NCBI RefSeq assembly: GCF_000296815.2
Contig: NZ_CAIT01000006.1
Span: 626,777-690,776 of the forward strand
From: Fibrisoma limi BUZ 3
GTDB taxonomy: Bacteria; Bacteroidota; Bacteroidia; Cytophagales; Spirosomataceae
Direction of reading: 5' to 3'
DNA: 64,000 nt
The translations under genes were made by a program, and so were the position numbers. Below the pieces are notes generated by a model. The model was not told the origin of the DNA. It saw only the letters and a list, made by a program, of their open reading frames with translations, and did no database searches. Positions 43,557 through 51,516 of the stretch are shown here, piece after piece. Each line of letters opens with the position of its first letter. Positions within the stretch are counted from its first letter, which is position 1.

Positions 43557-44853
43557 TGGGTGTCTCTTCTGTGATCTGCTCTGCCAATGCCGCCAGCCGC
43601 AAACTCACGGCCCGTTTGTGAGCCTCCAGCGATTCGGCTTCGGCCATGGCTTCCACTACCGGACCGAGTGCCTGCAAGCCTTCCGGCGTGATACTCTGCA
43701 CGGTGATCTTCTTTACAAAACTGTCCAGCGACACACCACTGTAGGCCCGGGCAAAGCCGTTGGTCGGCAGCGTATGGTTGGTGCCCGACGCGTAATCTCC
43801 GGCTGATTCGGGGGTGTAGTTCCCCAGGAAAATTGAGCCGGCATTCACGATACGATCAGCCACGGTTTCAGCGTCGGCCACGCTCAGAATCAGGTGCTCG
43901 GCGGCATAAGCGTTCAGCAGGTCGATGGCATCGTCGGCAGTATCAACCAGTATGGCTTTGCTGTTGTCGATGGCTTTGGCGGCCACGTCGCGACGTGGTA
44001 GTCGGCTCATCTGCGTATCCAGCACCAAATTTACCGCACTGACCAGTTTCTTGCTGGTAGACACCAGCAGCACCTGACTGTCGGCCCCGTGTTCGGCCTG
44101 CGACAGCAGATCGGCCGCAACAAACGACGGTACCGCCGTATCGTCGGCGTAGATGGCTACTTCGCTTGGGCCAGCGGGCATATCGATGGCGACCCCTTCT
44201 TTGGCAACGAGCATCTTGGCGGCCGTTACGTACTGGTTGCCCGGCCCAAAGATCTTGTACACCTGTGGCACCGACTCCGTGCCGTAGGCCAGGGCCGCAA
44301 TCGCCTGCGCCCCACCGATTCGGAACACATGCGTAACGCCCACCAGCGAAGCCGCGTAGTAAATAGCCGGGTGATTGCTGGGAGAACACAGCACGATCTG
44401 ACGGCAGCCGGCCAGTTGCGCCGGTACGCCCAGCATCAGCACCGTACTGAACAGTGGAGCCGTACCGCCCGGAATATAAATGCCGACCTTCTCAATGCCC
44501 ACGCTCCGACGCCAGCACGTAACGCCCGGCATGGTCTCGATCTTCTCGACGGGCTGTTTCTGCGCTTCATGGAAGGTGCGTATGTTCTGATACGCCTGCC
44601 GGATGGCGGCTTTCAGATCATCGCTCAACTGGCTTTCGGCCGCGGCCAGTTCGTCGGCTGAAACAACCAGACCTGTTTGGGTCAGATCAACCTTATCGAA
44701 GCGGGCCGCCAGCTCAACCAGCGCCTGATCGCCCTGGTCACGAACCTGTTGCAGAATGGGGGCCACCACCTGTTCAATCTGCGCACTCGACTGCACCGGC
44801 CGGGCCAGTAACGCGGGCCATTCAGCACGGGCGGGAAAAGGGATGATGTTCAT
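43540..44853 (-). CDS. hisD: Histidinol dehydrogenase
   Basis: Zinc enzyme that oxidises histidinol to histidine in two NAD-dependent steps. The protein has 437 residues. Landmarks are GIYIPGGTAPLFSTVLML with flanks, the NAD region GPGNQYVTAAK, MPAGPSEVAIYAD, LLSQAEHGADSQV with the zinc ligands Gln and His, and NHTLPTNGFAR near the C-terminus. It follows hisG, with repeat copy 5 filling the gap. The stop lies inside the next gene. Confidence 0.96.
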   Translation of the reverse strand: MNIIPFPARAEWPALLARPVQSSAQIEQVVAPILQQVRDQGDQALVELAARFDKVDLTQTGLVVSADELAAAESQLSDDLKAAIRQAYQNIRTFHEAQKQPVEKIETMPGVTCWRRSVGIEKVGIYIPGGTAPLFSTVLMLGVPAQLAGCRQIVLCSPSNHPAIYYAASLVGVTHVFRIGGAQAIAALAYGTESVPQVYKIFGPGNQYVTAAKMLVAKEGVAIDMPAGPSEVAIYADDTAVPSFVAADLLSQAEHGADSQVLLVSTSKKLVSAVNLVLDTQMSRLPRRDVAAKAIDNSKAILVDTADDAIDLLNAYAAEHLILSVADAETVADRIVNAGSIFLGNYTPESAGDYASGTNHTLPTNGFARAYSGVSLDSFVKKITVQSITPEGLQALGPVVEAMAEAESLEAHKRAVSLRLAALAEQITEETPNETPR

Positions 44854-44947
44854 AAGGAGGAGAGGAGGAGAGGAGAAAAGAAAAGGGGGAAAGAAACTGA
44901 AGCGCGAAGCTCCCTTCTCCTTTCCTCCTTTTCTCCCTTCCTCCTGT
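44854..44947. repeat. Purine/pyrimidine inverted repeat, copy 5 (hisG-hisD gap)
   Basis: The element fills the whole gap between hisG and hisD: on the plus strand a purine run starts 3 bases after the hisD start codon position and a pyrimidine run ends just before the hisG stop codon. Arms share AGGAGGA, GGAG and AAAAGG cores around a short centre with TGAAGCGCGAAGC. Here it lies inside an operon, so it cannot act as a full terminator without separating hisG from hisD. Confidence 0.78.
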
Positions 44948-45808
44948 TTAATTAATCATTTTCTCGATTGGGATAACCAGAATACCTTCGGCACCGGCGG
45001 CCCGGATGGCTTCGATGTTTTCCCAGAACGCGTTTTCGTTGATAACGGAATGTACGGAACTCCACCCTTCGGTGGCCAGGGGCATAACTGTCGGGGCTTT
45101 CATTCCTGGTAATAGTCTGGCAATCTGCGCAATGGCATCGTTTGGGGCGTTCAGTACAATGTATTTGTTGTTCTTGGCTGCCTGCACGGCTTTGATCCGG
45201 AACAGCAACTGCTCGGTCAGCGCCTGCCGCTCGTTATTCATCTGCGGGTTGGCAATCAGGATGGCCTCCGAACGAAAAATAGTCTCGACCTCCTTCAGGC
45301 CATTGCTCAGCAGCGTACTGCCTGAGCTGACAATATCGCAGACAGCTTCGGCAAGACCAATGCTGGGGGCGATTTCAACGGAGCCGCTGATTTCGTGGAT
45401 GGTGGCCTGAACGCCCTGTTCGGCGAGGTAGCTGCCGAGCAGGTTGGGGTAGGACGTAGCAATGTTTTTACCCTCCAGATCGCTCAATCCGGCCCAGTCG
45501 GTGCCGCGTGGTATGGCGATGGACAGGCGGCACTTTGAAAAGCCCAGTTTATGAATGGTCTGCACCTGGCGGGCGGTTTCGACGGCTACGTTTTCGCCGA
45601 CGATACCGAGGTCAGCCACGCCATCTTCAACGTAGCCGGGTATGTCATCGTCGCGCAGGAACAAAAATTCGGCGGGGAAATTCGACGAGATCGATTTGAG
45701 TTTGCCGGTGCCGTAGTCGAAGCGGATACCGCATTCTTTGAAAAGCTGGTACGAATCTTCGCTCAGCCGACCGGATTTTTGCAGGGCAATCCGTAGCACG
45801 GAATTCAT
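44948..45808 (-). CDS. hisG: ATP phosphoribosyltransferase, long form
   Basis: First and feedback-controlled step of histidine synthesis. At 286 residues it is the long form with the C-terminal regulatory domain, so no HisZ is needed. The catalytic part begins LRIALQKSGRLSEDSYQLFKE and includes DLGIVGENVAVE and the PRPP loop region GSVEIAPSIGLAEAVCDIVSSGSTL. The regulatory domain covers about 212-286 (YIVLNAPNDAIAQIARLLPG, ILVIPIEKM). It heads the operon hisG-hisD-def-GNAT-xre-res-hisC. The remaining his genes are not in the window. Confidence 0.96.
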   Translation of the reverse strand: MNSVLRIALQKSGRLSEDSYQLFKECGIRFDYGTGKLKSISSNFPAEFLFLRDDDIPGYVEDGVADLGIVGENVAVETARQVQTIHKLGFSKCRLSIAIPRGTDWAGLSDLEGKNIATSYPNLLGSYLAEQGVQATIHEISGSVEIAPSIGLAEAVCDIVSSGSTLLSNGLKEVETIFRSEAILIANPQMNNERQALTEQLLFRIKAVQAAKNNKYIVLNAPNDAIAQIARLLPGMKAPTVMPLATEGWSSVHSVINENAFWENIEAIRAAGAEGILVIPIEKMIN

Positions 45809-45885
45809 GAAATTGGGGAGTTAAGTTGACTTTGTAAACAATCCGGACGGGTCGTCGGATGGGAGAAAACAGGCGTTGGCGGCTA

Positions 45886-45942
45886 TCAGAAGCCGCACTG
45901 ATGTCGATGGAGACGATGAAAACAGGCCTGTTTGGGTTGCAT
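45886..45942 (-). CDS. Candidate histidine leader peptide
   Basis: An 18-codon frame reads MQPKQACFHRLHRHQCGF and stops 78 nt before hisG. Three His codons lie within six residues (HRLHRH), as expected for a leader peptide that senses charged tRNA-His. The stop codon lies in the loop of a hairpin GCGGCT/AGCCGC. The ATG is only 4 nt after the TACCTTTG box, so the message could be leaderless. Too short for a statistical call; position and content are the evidence. Confidence 0.5.
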   Translation of the reverse strand: MQPKQACFHRLHRHQCGF

Positions 45943-45946
45943 GGCG

Positions 45947-45978
45947 CAAAGGTAGATTGAAATAGGTTTGGATGCAAA
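45947..45978 (-). promoter_or_regulatory. Promoter of the his operon
   Basis: On the minus strand TTTG (45975-45978) and TACCTTTG (45947-45954) are exactly 20 nt apart, a full match to the Bacteroidota promoter form. Transcription would begin at or just before the start codon of the candidate leader peptide. Confidence 0.7.
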
Positions 45979-46089
45979 TAAGACGTACCGAGCTCGGTAC
46001 TAAACATAAATTAGTATCGTGTATTGCAAAGTACTATGTTATTACTTATACTTGCTTGACTTTAGTGTAAGCCCTTATCGATCAGTACT

Positions 46090-46671
46090 ATGCAATCGTA
46101 TCAGCTTCAGGAGCAAAAGCTATGGGGTCTCTCCCTGATTATCGCCCCGTTATTATTCAGTGTGTCTTCGTTTTTCTGGAACAACGGTGAGTACACCCTG
46201 ACGGGTGGAACGCTTCTGGTAATTGGGTCGGTGTTCTGGATTCCGGCTTTTATGGGCCTCTTCGCCAAAGTCAGGCATAAAATGCCGACATACGCTACCT
46301 GGGGCTTGTTAATCGCTATCTATGGTTGTATCAGTGGCAGCAATTTTGGCATCAGAGGGCTGTACGCGGATGTGTTTGGTATCACGAAACAGGCGCTCCT
46401 GGATGAAGCCGCGCTCTTTCCCTTGCCCTTTAACCTGACCATGTTCTGGGCTGGACCACTGTTTCCGTTAAGTCTGCTGGTCCTGGGTATCGTTCTGATA
46501 CGGAGTAAGGCGGTTCCGGTCTGGACGGGTCTGTTGCTGTGCGTTGGCGCCCTCTGCTTTCCGCTGAGCCGCATTCCCCGTAGTGAACTCATGGCGCACA
46601 TCGCCGATGGTATTCTGCTTGTACCCCTGGTGTATCTGGGCGTTCGCCTTCTGAGGGGAACCGATCGGTGA
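46090..46671 (+). CDS. Hypothetical membrane protein
   Basis: A 193-residue protein with about six membrane helices (for example LWGLSLIIAPLLFSVSSFFW, LLVIGSVFWIPAFMGLFA and LSLLVLGIVLIRSKAVPVW). I recognise no family motif; the loop SNFGIRGLYADVFGITKQAL is the longest polar stretch. It stands alone, divergent from hisG and upstream of the helicase gene with its own spacing. Function unknown. Confidence 0.72.
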   Translation: MQSYQLQEQKLWGLSLIIAPLLFSVSSFFWNNGEYTLTGGTLLVIGSVFWIPAFMGLFAKVRHKMPTYATWGLLIAIYGCISGSNFGIRGLYADVFGITKQALLDEAALFPLPFNLTMFWAGPLFPLSLLVLGIVLIRSKAVPVWTGLLLCVGALCFPLSRIPRSELMAHIADGILLVPLVYLGVRLLRGTDR

Positions 46672-46696
46672 GACATTCCTGCCGATTTGAAAACCA

Positions 46697-46728
46697 TTTC
46701 CAAATGCACTAACTTTTTGGTATATTTG
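46697..46728 (+). promoter_or_regulatory. Promoter and structured leader of the DEAD-box helicase gene
   Basis: TATATTTG (46721-46728) matches the -7 box, with TTTC 20 nt upstream. The leader of about 80 nt to the TTG start can form two hairpins: AATCGG/CCGATT (46738-46755) and GCTGAC/GTCAGC (46764-46790, approximate). Such leaders are common before cold-induced helicase genes, but this is inference. Confidence 0.5.
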
Positions 46729-46813
46729 TCATAAATCAATCGGTGATCCGATTGCGACGATTTGCTGACTGAGGAAAGTAGGTCAGCTATACTTCACTAA
46801 CACGTGCTGCACC

Positions 46814-48415
46814 TTGACATTTTCCGAATTTAATCTTCATGACGACCTGCTCGCTGGTGTGCAGGCCATGAACTACCAACAAGCCACGCCCATTCAGGAA
46901 CAGGCCATTCCTAAAATTCTCGACGGCAAAGACTTAATTGCCAGCGCCCAGACGGGTACCGGCAAAACGGCCGCCTACCTCATCCCGCTTCTCGACCGGA
47001 TTTCGCACGCCGATCACGATCATACGAGTACGCTGATTCTGGTACCAACGCGCGAACTGGCAAAACAGATCGATGAGCAGGTGGAGGGCTTCGGCTACTT
47101 CGTGGAAGCGACGAGTATCGCTATCTACGGGGGCAGCAAGGGCGACGAATGGGACAAACAACGTAAGGCCCTCGAAACAGGAGCCGACATCATCATCGCG
47201 ACCCCCGGCCGACTGATTGCGCATATGCAACTGGGCTACGTCAATTTCGACAAGCTCGATTACCTCGTGCTGGACGAAGCCGACAAAATGCTCGATATGG
47301 GCTTTTCCGACGACATCCTGAATATCGTGCGGAAGTTGCCGGTTAAGCGCCAGACGCTGCTGTTCTCGGCCACGATGCCGAACAAGATCCGTGAGTTTTC
47401 GAAGCAGATTCTGCACGAACCCGAGGAAATCCGGCTGGCCGTATCGAAACCGGCCGCGGGCATTGATCAGCAGTTTTACCTGGCCTACGACCGCCAGAAA
47501 CTCCCGCTGCTGGCCCACCTTATTCAGAACAGTCCGACGCCCGTACAGAACATGGTGCTGTTTACCTCCCGGAAATCGGAGGTGGGCAGTATTGTGCGAA
47601 CGCTGAGCAAATTAGGTTACGAATCGCGCGGCATCAGTTCCGATCTGGAGCAGGAAGAACGCGAGGTGGTATTGCGGGACTTCAAAAACCGCAAGTTCCC
47701 GATTCTGGTTGCCACCGACGTACTGTCGCGGGGCATTGACATCGACAACCTGACGCACGTAGTGAACTACGACATTCCCCGCGATGCCGAAGACTACGTA
47801 CACCGGATTGGCCGGACGGCCCGGGCCGCCACCACCGGAACCTCCATTACGTTCATTAGTGATGAAGACCAGCACCGCGTGGTGAAGATCGAGCGGCTGA
47901 TTGAACGTGAGGTTGAGAAACAAGCCATCACCGAAGAACTCGGCTTGGGCAAAGCGCCGGTATTTGACCCGAAACGATACGGTAATCGGCGCGGAGATAA
48001 CCGCCGTGGCGACGGACGCCGTAGCGATAACCGCCGAAGTGAAGGCAGTCGTGGGGATGGCGGCCGTCGTAACGGTTCACGGCGAAACGGCTCGCGTGGT
48101 CAGGAGCGCCCTGTTGCAGACGGGCAGACACGGGAAACGGACGCAACCGATGCGCAACCCGTTCTGGACGGCGAACAACCGCAGGGGGCCGAACGCAAGC
48201 GAAACGGAAAACGACGCCGGAATGGCCGTAAGCCCCGGCCGGAGGGTGCACCTATGGCTACTATCCCCGAAGCGGGTGTGCCACTGCCCGGCGATCCGGT
48301 GCTGAACGTCAGCGGAGACGTAGCGGATAAACCCAAGCGCCGGAAAAAACGCCGGAACCGACCCAAAGGTGACCGACCCGAGGCTGGTCCGCAGCCGGTA
48401 GCGGTGGTTGAGTAA
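46814..48415 (+). CDS. DEAD-box ATP-dependent RNA helicase
   Basis: RNA helicase of 533 residues, likely acting in ribosome assembly, RNA turnover or cold adaptation. In order: Q motif (YQQATPIQEQAIP), motif I AQTGTGKT, Ia PTRELAKQ, II LDEADKMLDMGF, III SATMP, then the second RecA domain with ATDVLSRGIDI and VI HRIGRTARA. The tail after about residue 385 is basic and disordered, with repeated RRGD/RRSD/RRNGS units and a Pro/Gly-rich end, a likely RNA-binding region. The start is TTG at 46814 (TTG ACA TTT TCC GAA), which matches the usual MTFSEF N-terminus. Confidence 0.93.
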   Translation: MTFSEFNLHDDLLAGVQAMNYQQATPIQEQAIPKILDGKDLIASAQTGTGKTAAYLIPLLDRISHADHDHTSTLILVPTRELAKQIDEQVEGFGYFVEATSIAIYGGSKGDEWDKQRKALETGADIIIATPGRLIAHMQLGYVNFDKLDYLVLDEADKMLDMGFSDDILNIVRKLPVKRQTLLFSATMPNKIREFSKQILHEPEEIRLAVSKPAAGIDQQFYLAYDRQKLPLLAHLIQNSPTPVQNMVLFTSRKSEVGSIVRTLSKLGYESRGISSDLEQEEREVVLRDFKNRKFPILVATDVLSRGIDIDNLTHVVNYDIPRDAEDYVHRIGRTARAATTGTSITFISDEDQHRVVKIERLIEREVEKQAITEELGLGKAPVFDPKRYGNRRGDNRRGDGRRSDNRRSEGSRGDGGRRNGSRRNGSRGQERPVADGQTRETDATDAQPVLDGEQPQGAERKRNGKRRRNGRKPRPEGAPMATIPEAGVPLPGDPVLNVSGDVADKPKRRKKRRNRPKGDRPEAGPQPVAVVE

Positions 48416-48460
48416 AAAGCAAACGACGGGTATCCAACAGATGCCCGTCGTTTGCTTTTT
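48414..48460 (+). terminator. Terminator after the DEAD-box helicase gene
   Basis: A stem of 20 bp with one G-T pair (core GCAAACGACGGG) closes a 7-nt loop and ends in T5. It begins inside or next to the stop codon and marks the border to the cassette-like region. Confidence 0.9.
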
Positions 48461-48570
48461 AGGAGCAGCACTCACCAGGTTGTAGATGTCGGTACGTGCC
48501 GACGAAGCATGGTGCGCAGCTTAGTCAGGCTAAAGCATGGTTTTGTTGCTCGTGGAAAGTTTTTGATAGT

Positions 48571-48874
48571 TTCAGGCGACTCTCTAAAAAATCAATCGTA
48601 AAGCATGAAAAGCAAGACAGGAATAAATGTTTTTTTCTTAATCATTGCAGTTATTTCAGGAAGAGCATTGCTAAAAAAATACGATTATTCAGAATTTTTG
48701 AAATTTGATAACCCATTATCCTCAGTAATTTATATTATTTACATTCTCGGCTTTTTGGCTTCAATTTGCGGACTAATAATAAACTACAAAAATCGATCTG
48801 AAAGGCAGAAACCGTGAAATACCACGAGGACAGCTTTTCGCTTTTGGACGACTTTTTTGCAACTTCAGGCGACT
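48571..48874. repeat. 11-bp direct repeats flanking the first cassette-like gene
   Basis: TTCAGGCGACT occurs at 48571-48581 and 48864-48874, on either side of the small membrane protein gene, 293 bp apart. The core GGCGACA recurs in the other spacers of this region. The meaning is unknown. Confidence 0.55.
48605..48817 (+). CDS. Small hypothetical membrane protein (cassette-like gene 1)
   Basis: A 70-residue protein with two hydrophobic segments, GINVFFLIIAVISG and SVIYIIYILGFLASICGLII, and charged ends. Codon use is AT-rich and unlike the helicase gene just before it, suggesting foreign origin. It is flanked by the TTCAGGCGACT repeats and followed by attC-like element A. No family recognised. 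Confidence 0.6.
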   Translation: MKSKTGINVFFLIIAVISGRALLKKYDYSEFLKFDNPLSSVIYIIYILGFLASICGLIINYKNRSERQKP

Positions 48875-49143
48875 TAGAATTTACAGTTTTTCGCTCATTA
48901 ACGGCATCATTGAACGAACAAAAACACTACCCCAACCTAGGTCCGCTCCGCGTGTGTTTGCTTCCCGGCGACAGGTTGATCGCGACCTAAGGGTGGTGTT
49001 CAGCCCAATAAGGGAAAGGGTGTAAAAGTGGCATGTACGTGTGTTCAGGTGAGTAGCTTCCTCCATCAGCCCTTTCGGGCGCTGGGTGACCCGGCCATGC
49101 GAGTGAGTGTTTCGCGTCTTAGTCAACAATAACGAACTAACCA
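48818..49143. other. Spacer with attC-like element A
   Basis: 326 bp with no gene. It carries the second TTCAGGCGACT, the motif CCGCTCCGCGTG, GGCGACAGG (48967-48975) and attC-like element A, in that order; all recur in later spacers. Confidence 0.6.
49003..49087 (+). repeat. attC-like imperfect palindrome A
   Basis: The 85-bp element starts GCCCAAT and ends GCTGGGT. CCCA pairs with TGGG, then come 6 unpaired nt on each side, then GAAAGGG pairs with CCCTTTC. This outer stem, internal loop, inner stem layout is that of integron attC R and L boxes; the outer boxes deviate from RYYYAAC/GTTRRRY at one base each. The conserved TGTAAA lies at its usual place about 20 nt in. Confidence 0.6.
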
Positions 49144-49467
49144 ATGGCATCCGACCAAAATTTTGTGGACTTTGTTTTAGACCAAATCAAAAATGCAGGG
49201 GTAATAACCGCTAAAAAAATGTTTGGTGAATACGGTATTTATTCTGACGAAAAATTAGTTGGACTGATATGCGACAATAAATTATTTATAAAGCCAACTA
49301 ATTCAGGACGAGAATTTATAGGAAATGTTTTAGAAGCACCTCCATATGAAGGCGCAAAACCAAGTTTCTTAATAGAGGACAAAATTGAAGATAGCGAATG
49401 GTTAAGCGAATTAGTTAGAATATCAATAAAAGAATTGCCACTACCTAAACCGAAAAAGAAAAAATGA
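49144..49467 (+). CDS. TfoX/Sxy N-terminal domain protein (cassette-like gene 2)
   Basis: A 107-residue protein matching the TfoX N-terminal domain: VDFVLDQIKNAGVITAKKMFGEYGIYSDEKLVGLI, shown by KKMFGEYGIY and LFIKPT. Full-length TfoX regulates competence in gamma-proteobacteria, but stand-alone N-terminal domains like this have no known role. It is AT-rich. Its stop codon lies 1 nt before attC-like element B, the closest spacing in the array and the one most typical of a gene cassette. The Lys-rich tail PKPKKKK is unusual. Confidence 0.8.
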   Translation: MASDQNFVDFVLDQIKNAGVITAKKMFGEYGIYSDEKLVGLICDNKLFIKPTNSGREFIGNVLEAPPYEGAKPSFLIEDKIEDSEWLSELVRISIKELPLPKPKKKK

Positions 49468-49853
49468 AATCCGACTCACGTGAGCAAGTGTAAAGATGCA
49501 AGCTACGTTTGTTAGGTGGCTTCTCCTTACCATCAACCCCCGTTGGCGTTGGGTGGAACTCCAAGCAGTGCTTCCATTTCGGCGTTCTGGTCGACAGGTT
49601 GCACGTCCTGGAGGACAGCGTTTGGCTTCCATTTCCGGTTTTCGGCTGACAGGACAAACGCCCCGACAGTCGGACTTGGACAGGCTGGGCGGGTTGTGTG
49701 CGACAGAGGAAACGCCCTGGTTCAATAGATTGTCTGCATGGGACAAGTCGAGTTGGCAGAGTAAGCGTCTGATAAACCGACCAGAAACTAAATGACTTAC
49801 AATCAGTACACAATAATGTATAAAATTTGTGATAGGCTTATCAATAATATCTC
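49468..49853. other. Spacer with attC-like element B
   Basis: 386 bp without a supported gene. After element B come TCGACAGGTTGCACGTCC (49591-49608) and a hairpin with GTCCTG/CAGGAC arms whose loop carries CAGCGTTTGGCTTCC, nearly the same as CAGCGTTTAGCTTCC in the spacer after element D. Confidence 0.6.
49469..49554 (+). repeat. attC-like imperfect palindrome B
   Basis: 86 bp from ATCCGAC to GTTGGGT. The right box matches GTTRRRY exactly, and the left box pairs with it over all 7 positions if G-T pairs are allowed. TGTAAAG lies 20 nt in, and CCATCAACCCCC precedes the right box, as in the sister elements. Confidence 0.6.
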
Positions 49854-50393
49854 ATGAGACATATATCTCTCATTTTCTTGTCTATACTGGTTTTTATCTT
49901 AGTAGCTGCTACACCAGTGGACGGTCCATTAACCGCCGTTGTCAAACTGTCGGGGACGAATCAGCCACACGATGACCCTGCTGACCGGAAGGCGATTGAA
50001 GCTATCGGTATTTCTTGGCAGGATGCCTGGAATCGACATGATATGGATGCGTTAACAGCATTGCTTGCTGAAAATGTTGACTTTGTTACAGTCTTAGGGC
50101 CCAAAGGTTGGATAAAAGGGCAGAAAGAGTTTAAAGAAGCCCACACGTTTATGCACAAAAATCTATTTACTGAAAGTGTGTGGAAGACGAAAGAAACGCA
50201 CGTTAAGTTTATCCGACCTGATTTAGCCATCGCCCGCGTATTGTGGGAAACAAAGGGCGATAAAGTTCGTCACGTAAAACATGGCGAACCACGAGAAGGT
50301 ATTTTTACTTGGGTTTTAGAGAAACAAAAGGGGAAGTGGTTAATTATTGCTTCTCAGAATACGGAAAGTATGCCACCTCTGGCAGGTCAATAG
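49854..50393 (+). CDS. SnoaL-like/DUF4440 family protein, exported (cassette-like gene 3)
   Basis: A 179-residue protein with signal peptide (HISLIFLSILVFILVAAT) and a SnoaL-like fold: DRKAIEAIGISWQDAWNRHDMDALTALLAENVDF is the typical beginning, shown by AWNRHDMDALTAL, and KWLIIASQNTE the typical end. Members of the SgcJ/EcaC and DUF4440 groups are enzymes or ligand-binding proteins of unknown substrate. The next attC-like element begins 63 nt after its stop. Such genes are frequent cassette cargo elsewhere. Confidence 0.8.
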   Translation: MRHISLIFLSILVFILVAATPVDGPLTAVVKLSGTNQPHDDPADRKAIEAIGISWQDAWNRHDMDALTALLAENVDFVTVLGPKGWIKGQKEFKEAHTFMHKNLFTESVWKTKETHVKFIRPDLAIARVLWETKGDKVRHVKHGEPREGIFTWVLEKQKGKWLIIASQNTESMPPLAGQ

Positions 50394-50739
50394 GTGATGA
50401 ATCCGTGTTAACCACCTGTTGTGCGACAGGCAGCACGTCCTGAAAGCGGGTTTGCAGCCTAACACCTCCATGTGTGTAAAGGCTCGTTCCCCTTCCATCA
50501 GCCCCTGGATCGTTGGGTGGCGGGACCGAAATGTGTTTACAGGGGCACCGGCGGCAGGTCGCTCGTCTTACCGGGTAGACTTTAGACCTTCATCTCCGGG
50601 TTGCGTGCGACTGTTTGAACGCCCCCGTTGAGTTGAGCAGATTTGGATTTCCATTTCGGAGGTGCGGCTGACAAGCTGCATGCCACAAAGGTTAGGTTTA
50701 TTGCGCGTTCTGTATTTTTAATGACCAAATAGACTTACT
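50394..50739. other. Spacer with attC-like element C
   Basis: 346 bp without a gene. It holds TGCGACAGGCAGCACGTCC (50422-50440), element C, then CCGGCGGCAGGTCGCTCGTC (about 50549-50568), a diverged second copy of the same motif. Confidence 0.6.
50457..50518 (+). repeat. attC-like imperfect palindrome C
   Basis: The shortest element, 62 bp, from GCCTAAC to GTTGGGT. Both ends match the attC boxes RYYYAAC and GTTRRRY exactly and pair over six positions. Inside, TCCA pairs with TGGA after a small asymmetric bulge, and TGTAAAGG and CCATCAGCCCC are kept. Confidence 0.65.
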
Positions 50740-51516
50740 ATGAATGCTATTCCAGAAAAAAGGAAGGTGACCATTTCGGAAGCGACAATAACCAAATATA
50801 AGAATTACCATCTCTGGATGTTAATACCTTTTGTTATTTCAATTTTAGGATTTTCATATAGCTACTATTTTAATCTGGCTGATGCAACATTTCATCAGCA
50901 TGTGCATGGGGTTTCTGCAACACTTTGGTACATACTGGTTATCTTTCAACCCTACCTAATTATCCGTAAACAAAATATTCAAAAACATATAATACTTGGA
51001 ACAATTGGAATTTTATTAGCAGGAATTGTAGCTGGTAGCGCATTTTCTATTATCCCAAAAAATATAGACAATGTTAAAGACCTTAAACCAGATGGCTTCT
51101 TTAATCCAACCTTTGCGTATTTTGCTGCTCTAATTGACTTATTATTAGTAGCAGGATTTATTTTAAGTGTATGTTTTGCGATAATAAATATAAAAAAGAA
51201 AAACATTTCAAGCCACGTTCAATGGTTGATGGCCTCTGTTTTTTTTATCCTATCTCCGGCACTGTTAAGAATGATTGGAATAGGAGCTATTTTCCTCAAT
51301 AAAGGAAATATGGAGGCAATCACAATGGTCAAAATGGCAATTCCAACGATGATTGTTATGATAATTTTTATAGTTATCTTCTACTTCAAATATGGTAGTT
51401 TTAAGCACCCATCATTTAAGCTCTTACTTTTGTGTCACATCCCGTTTCTATTTGTAGAGCAGATTGGTAGTAATGAATTTATCAGAAACTTGACAACCGC
51501 TATCTTCAAAGTATAA
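50740..51516 (+). CDS. Hypothetical multi-pass membrane protein (cassette-like gene 4)
   Basis: A 258-residue protein with about seven membrane helices, for example LWMLIPFVISILGFSYSYYF and IILGTIGILLAGIVAGSAF. His residues in TFHQHVHGVSATLWY near helix 2 could bind a metal or haem. It is strongly AT-rich with Ile, Phe and Lys codons unlike the chromosome around it. I recognise no named family. It is the longest gene of the array, followed after 120 nt by element D. Confidence 0.72.
   Translation: MNAIPEKRKVTISEATITKYKNYHLWMLIPFVISILGFSYSYYFNLADATFHQHVHGVSATLWYILVIFQPYLIIRKQNIQKHIILGTIGILLAGIVAGSAFSIIPKNIDNVKDLKPDGFFNPTFAYFAALIDLLLVAGFILSVCFAIINIKKKNISSHVQWLMASVFFILSPALLRMIGIGAIFLNKGNMEAITMVKMAIPTMIVMIIFIVIFYFKYGSFKHPSFKLLLLCHIPFLFVEQIGSNEFIRNLTTAIFKV

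Noticed and set aside
45645-46007. Minus-strand frame of 120 codons across the hisG start
   Set aside because: It overlaps hisG out of frame and runs through the promoter; only the short His-rich frame in another phase is kept.
48881-49150. Frames inside the cassette spacers (also 49441-49813, 51521-51772 and 52746-52934)
   Set aside because: They consist of the repeated spacer sequence, lack domains and differ between spacers; the palindromic elements explain the conservation better.
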